42,903 nucleotides of DNA from Fibrobacter sp. UWP2 (GTDB taxonomy: Bacteria > Fibrobacterota > Fibrobacteria > Fibrobacterales > Fibrobacteraceae), in assembly GCF_900141705.1 (NCBI RefSeq), contig NZ_FQYM01000025.1, forward strand, positions 1-42,903, given 5' to 3'. The position numbers and the translations under genes were made by a program. This document shows, piece by piece, positions 41,799 through 42,903 of this stretch. Position 1 is the first letter of the stretch. Each line of letters begins with the position of its first letter. The notes under the pieces are model-generated. The model ran no database searches, was not told the DNA's origin, and saw nothing but the letters and a program-made list of their open reading frames with translations.

Positions 41799-41806
41799 TT
41801 AATATA
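41799..41806 (-). promoter_or_regulatory. Promoter box of the DUF2914 gene
   Basis: TATATTAA, six bases before the ATG; near-leaderless arrangement heading a six-gene run to 35906. Confidence 0.5.
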
Positions 41807-41825
41807 CAAAACTCGGGGGGGCATG

Positions 41826-41843
41826 GGCCGCCATGCGGCGGCC
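41826..41843 (-). terminator. Strong hairpin at the stop of the truncated paralogous-domain gene
   Basis: GGCCGCC-GCAT-GGCGGCC forms a perfect 7-bp G/C stem beginning at the last base of the TAG stop. No T tract follows (ATGCCCCCCC), so it may stop RNA decay or be a rho-type end instead of an intrinsic terminator. Confidence 0.5.
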
Positions 41844-42808
41844 TAATCCTTCTTTATGCAGCGGACGGGAAGCCACATTTTTTTAGCATAGGCAGGAAAA
41901 GACACCCCAACTGGATTAATAGATACTGCAAACGAACTTTCTACAGATTCAGTCGAGTTTTTATACAAATCCGCAGACGCATATACAGCATATTGGGTTC
42001 CGTACTTTGTTTCCACATCGTAGTCAATCCCATTCCTAAAGAAAGGTTCATTGTAGCCCGTAGGTTCTGCATTAAAGCCGTAAACATCTGCCGCTAGTGT
42101 TTGGGCAAGAATCGTATCCAGAGAATTGTAATCGTTCCGCCAAATGCCAAAACGACTCAAGTAGATTCCCGGGGATACTTTTGACGAATCCATTGCCCTG
42201 GGGATAGTTGAGGAATAGTTATGCGTTTTTATATAATGGATCAAGCCTTCCCAATCCGACACGGAGGGAATTCTCCAACCGTCAGGGCAAATTCCCTGGT
42301 AATTTTCGGCATCGTATTCTTGTGACAGATAATCATCAGAATCGCTAGCTAAAGACATTTTCATCCGGGTGTGCCACGGGTACGAAAATCCTTTGGTGCA
42401 GTTGGACCTCAAATTGGAGGCGCCTGCACAGCGGGCGGAATCCACACCGGCGTAATTCAAGTTGTCGGCCATCCAGGTCTTGCCGTTTATTTTGGTCATG
42501 TGATAGACATGCCCATCACGGGAATCGGTAAAGGTTCCCGCCGTCGAAACCCACCTGCCGCCGGTGCATTTTACAGTTCCGCTCCCGTTATTGTATAGTT
42601 CGCCTTCGCGGGAGGAGGTACACTGTCCTAAGACCTCAACCTGTGTCGCATAATCCCAAAAACGATCATAAACTGCCGTAGATCCCTTTTCCTTTGTGGC
42701 TAAACATATGTAGCTTGTATCGCGGTACTTGACCATGGTGCCCACGCGTTCTGCATTGCAATGACCAGCAATGCTGTCTCGTCCATCGTAGCCATGCCAC
42801 TCGCTGTT
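41843..42808 (-). pseudogene. 5'-truncated Fibrobacter major paralogous-domain lipoprotein
   Basis: 321 residues remain, without a start or signal peptide; the frame begins at the edge of the terminal repeat and runs into a TAA inside it. A GTG at 42745 could start translation but would skip the N-terminal CNAERVGTMVKY segment. The N-terminal part has Cys-paired motifs (TSYICLATKEKG, SREGELYNN, GTVKCTGGRWVS); the Fib_succ_major domain follows (YHMTKINGKTWMADNLNYAG, CPDGWRIPSVSDWEGL, WLPVRCIKKD). Such proteins are surface-exposed in Fibrobacter and of unclear function. Whether the gene is broken in the organism or only cut at the window end depends on the junction being real. Confidence 0.75.
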
Positions 42809-42903
42809 GAATTTGTCCCTTTTTTAGTTGAAAATCCAGGTCTCCAACTGGTGTAAATCTAGGCTATTAGCGCTTCATTGTCAAGTAGTTTCATGCTCTT
42901 TTC
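42809..42903 (-). mobile_element. Right copy of terminal inverted repeat, probable insertion-sequence 3' end
   Basis: 42809-42900 is the exact reverse complement of 1-92. Three more bases at the outer side add a codon to the open frame, which reads EKSMKLLDNEALIA and stops with TAG at 42859. It also contains TTGACA and TAGATT 17 bases apart, a promoter-like pair that would point into the truncated gene. Confidence 0.55.

Overview
The window reads as chromosomal DNA of a Fibrobacter-like bacterium (phylum Fibrobacterota). The signs are two proteins with the Fibrobacter succinogenes major paralogous domain, a lipoprotein with a long poly-serine linker, many Cys-anchored lipoproteins, and A/T-rich promoter boxes of the Bacteroidetes type (TAnnTTTG) sitting directly in front of ATG codons. 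It is densely coding, with no gene-free stretch over 300 bases. The two ends are perfect 92-bp inverted copies of one sequence. This sequence looks like the 3' end of a transposase gene plus the tip of an insertion sequence, and at each end it truncates a lipoprotein gene.

Region 1 (about 0.3-11.1 kb, all minus strand) is a tetrapyrrole block. In transcription order it holds hemA, hemC, a cobA-hemD fusion, a TSP3/OmpA outer-membrane protein, a sirohydrochlorin chelatase/precorrin-2 dehydrogenase fusion, a lipoprotein, hemB and hemL. With the ahbA-ahbB fusion and ahbC at 18.1-20.3 kb, the window encodes every step from glutamyl-tRNA through siroheme to Fe-coproporphyrin III. This is the siroheme-dependent (alternative) heme route; only the last enzyme, AhbD, is not seen here.

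Region 2 (11.2-21.5 kb) is mostly envelope proteins. It holds a CotH-family lipoprotein, a predicted beta-barrel, a 1008-residue poly-Ser lipoprotein, a membrane-anchored protein apparently split by a frameshift, a small lipoprotein sharing a domain with the large one, and a Lys-rich small basic protein. The ahb pair lies inside this region.

Region 3 (21.6-29.6 kb, minus) is an operon-like run: mfd, two tandem paralogous FKBP_N/thioredoxin lipoproteins, and mnmG. A tRNA-Lys(UUU) with its own terminator lies upstream.

Region 4 (29.7-35.9 kb, mainly plus) is a surface-polysaccharide block with a PorV/PorQ-like barrel, four glycosyltransferases or relatives, and a Wzi-like capsule-assembly barrel.

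Region 5 (35.9-41.8 kb, minus) is a close-packed run: a DUF2914 membrane protein, an RluA-type pseudouridine synthase, dapB, a YejB/DppB-type permease, an AmgK-like sugar kinase and a PtsN-like EIIA protein. Several of these suggest peptidoglycan precursor supply or recycling. The window closes with a 5'-truncated Fibrobacter paralogous-domain gene abutting the insertion-sequence end.
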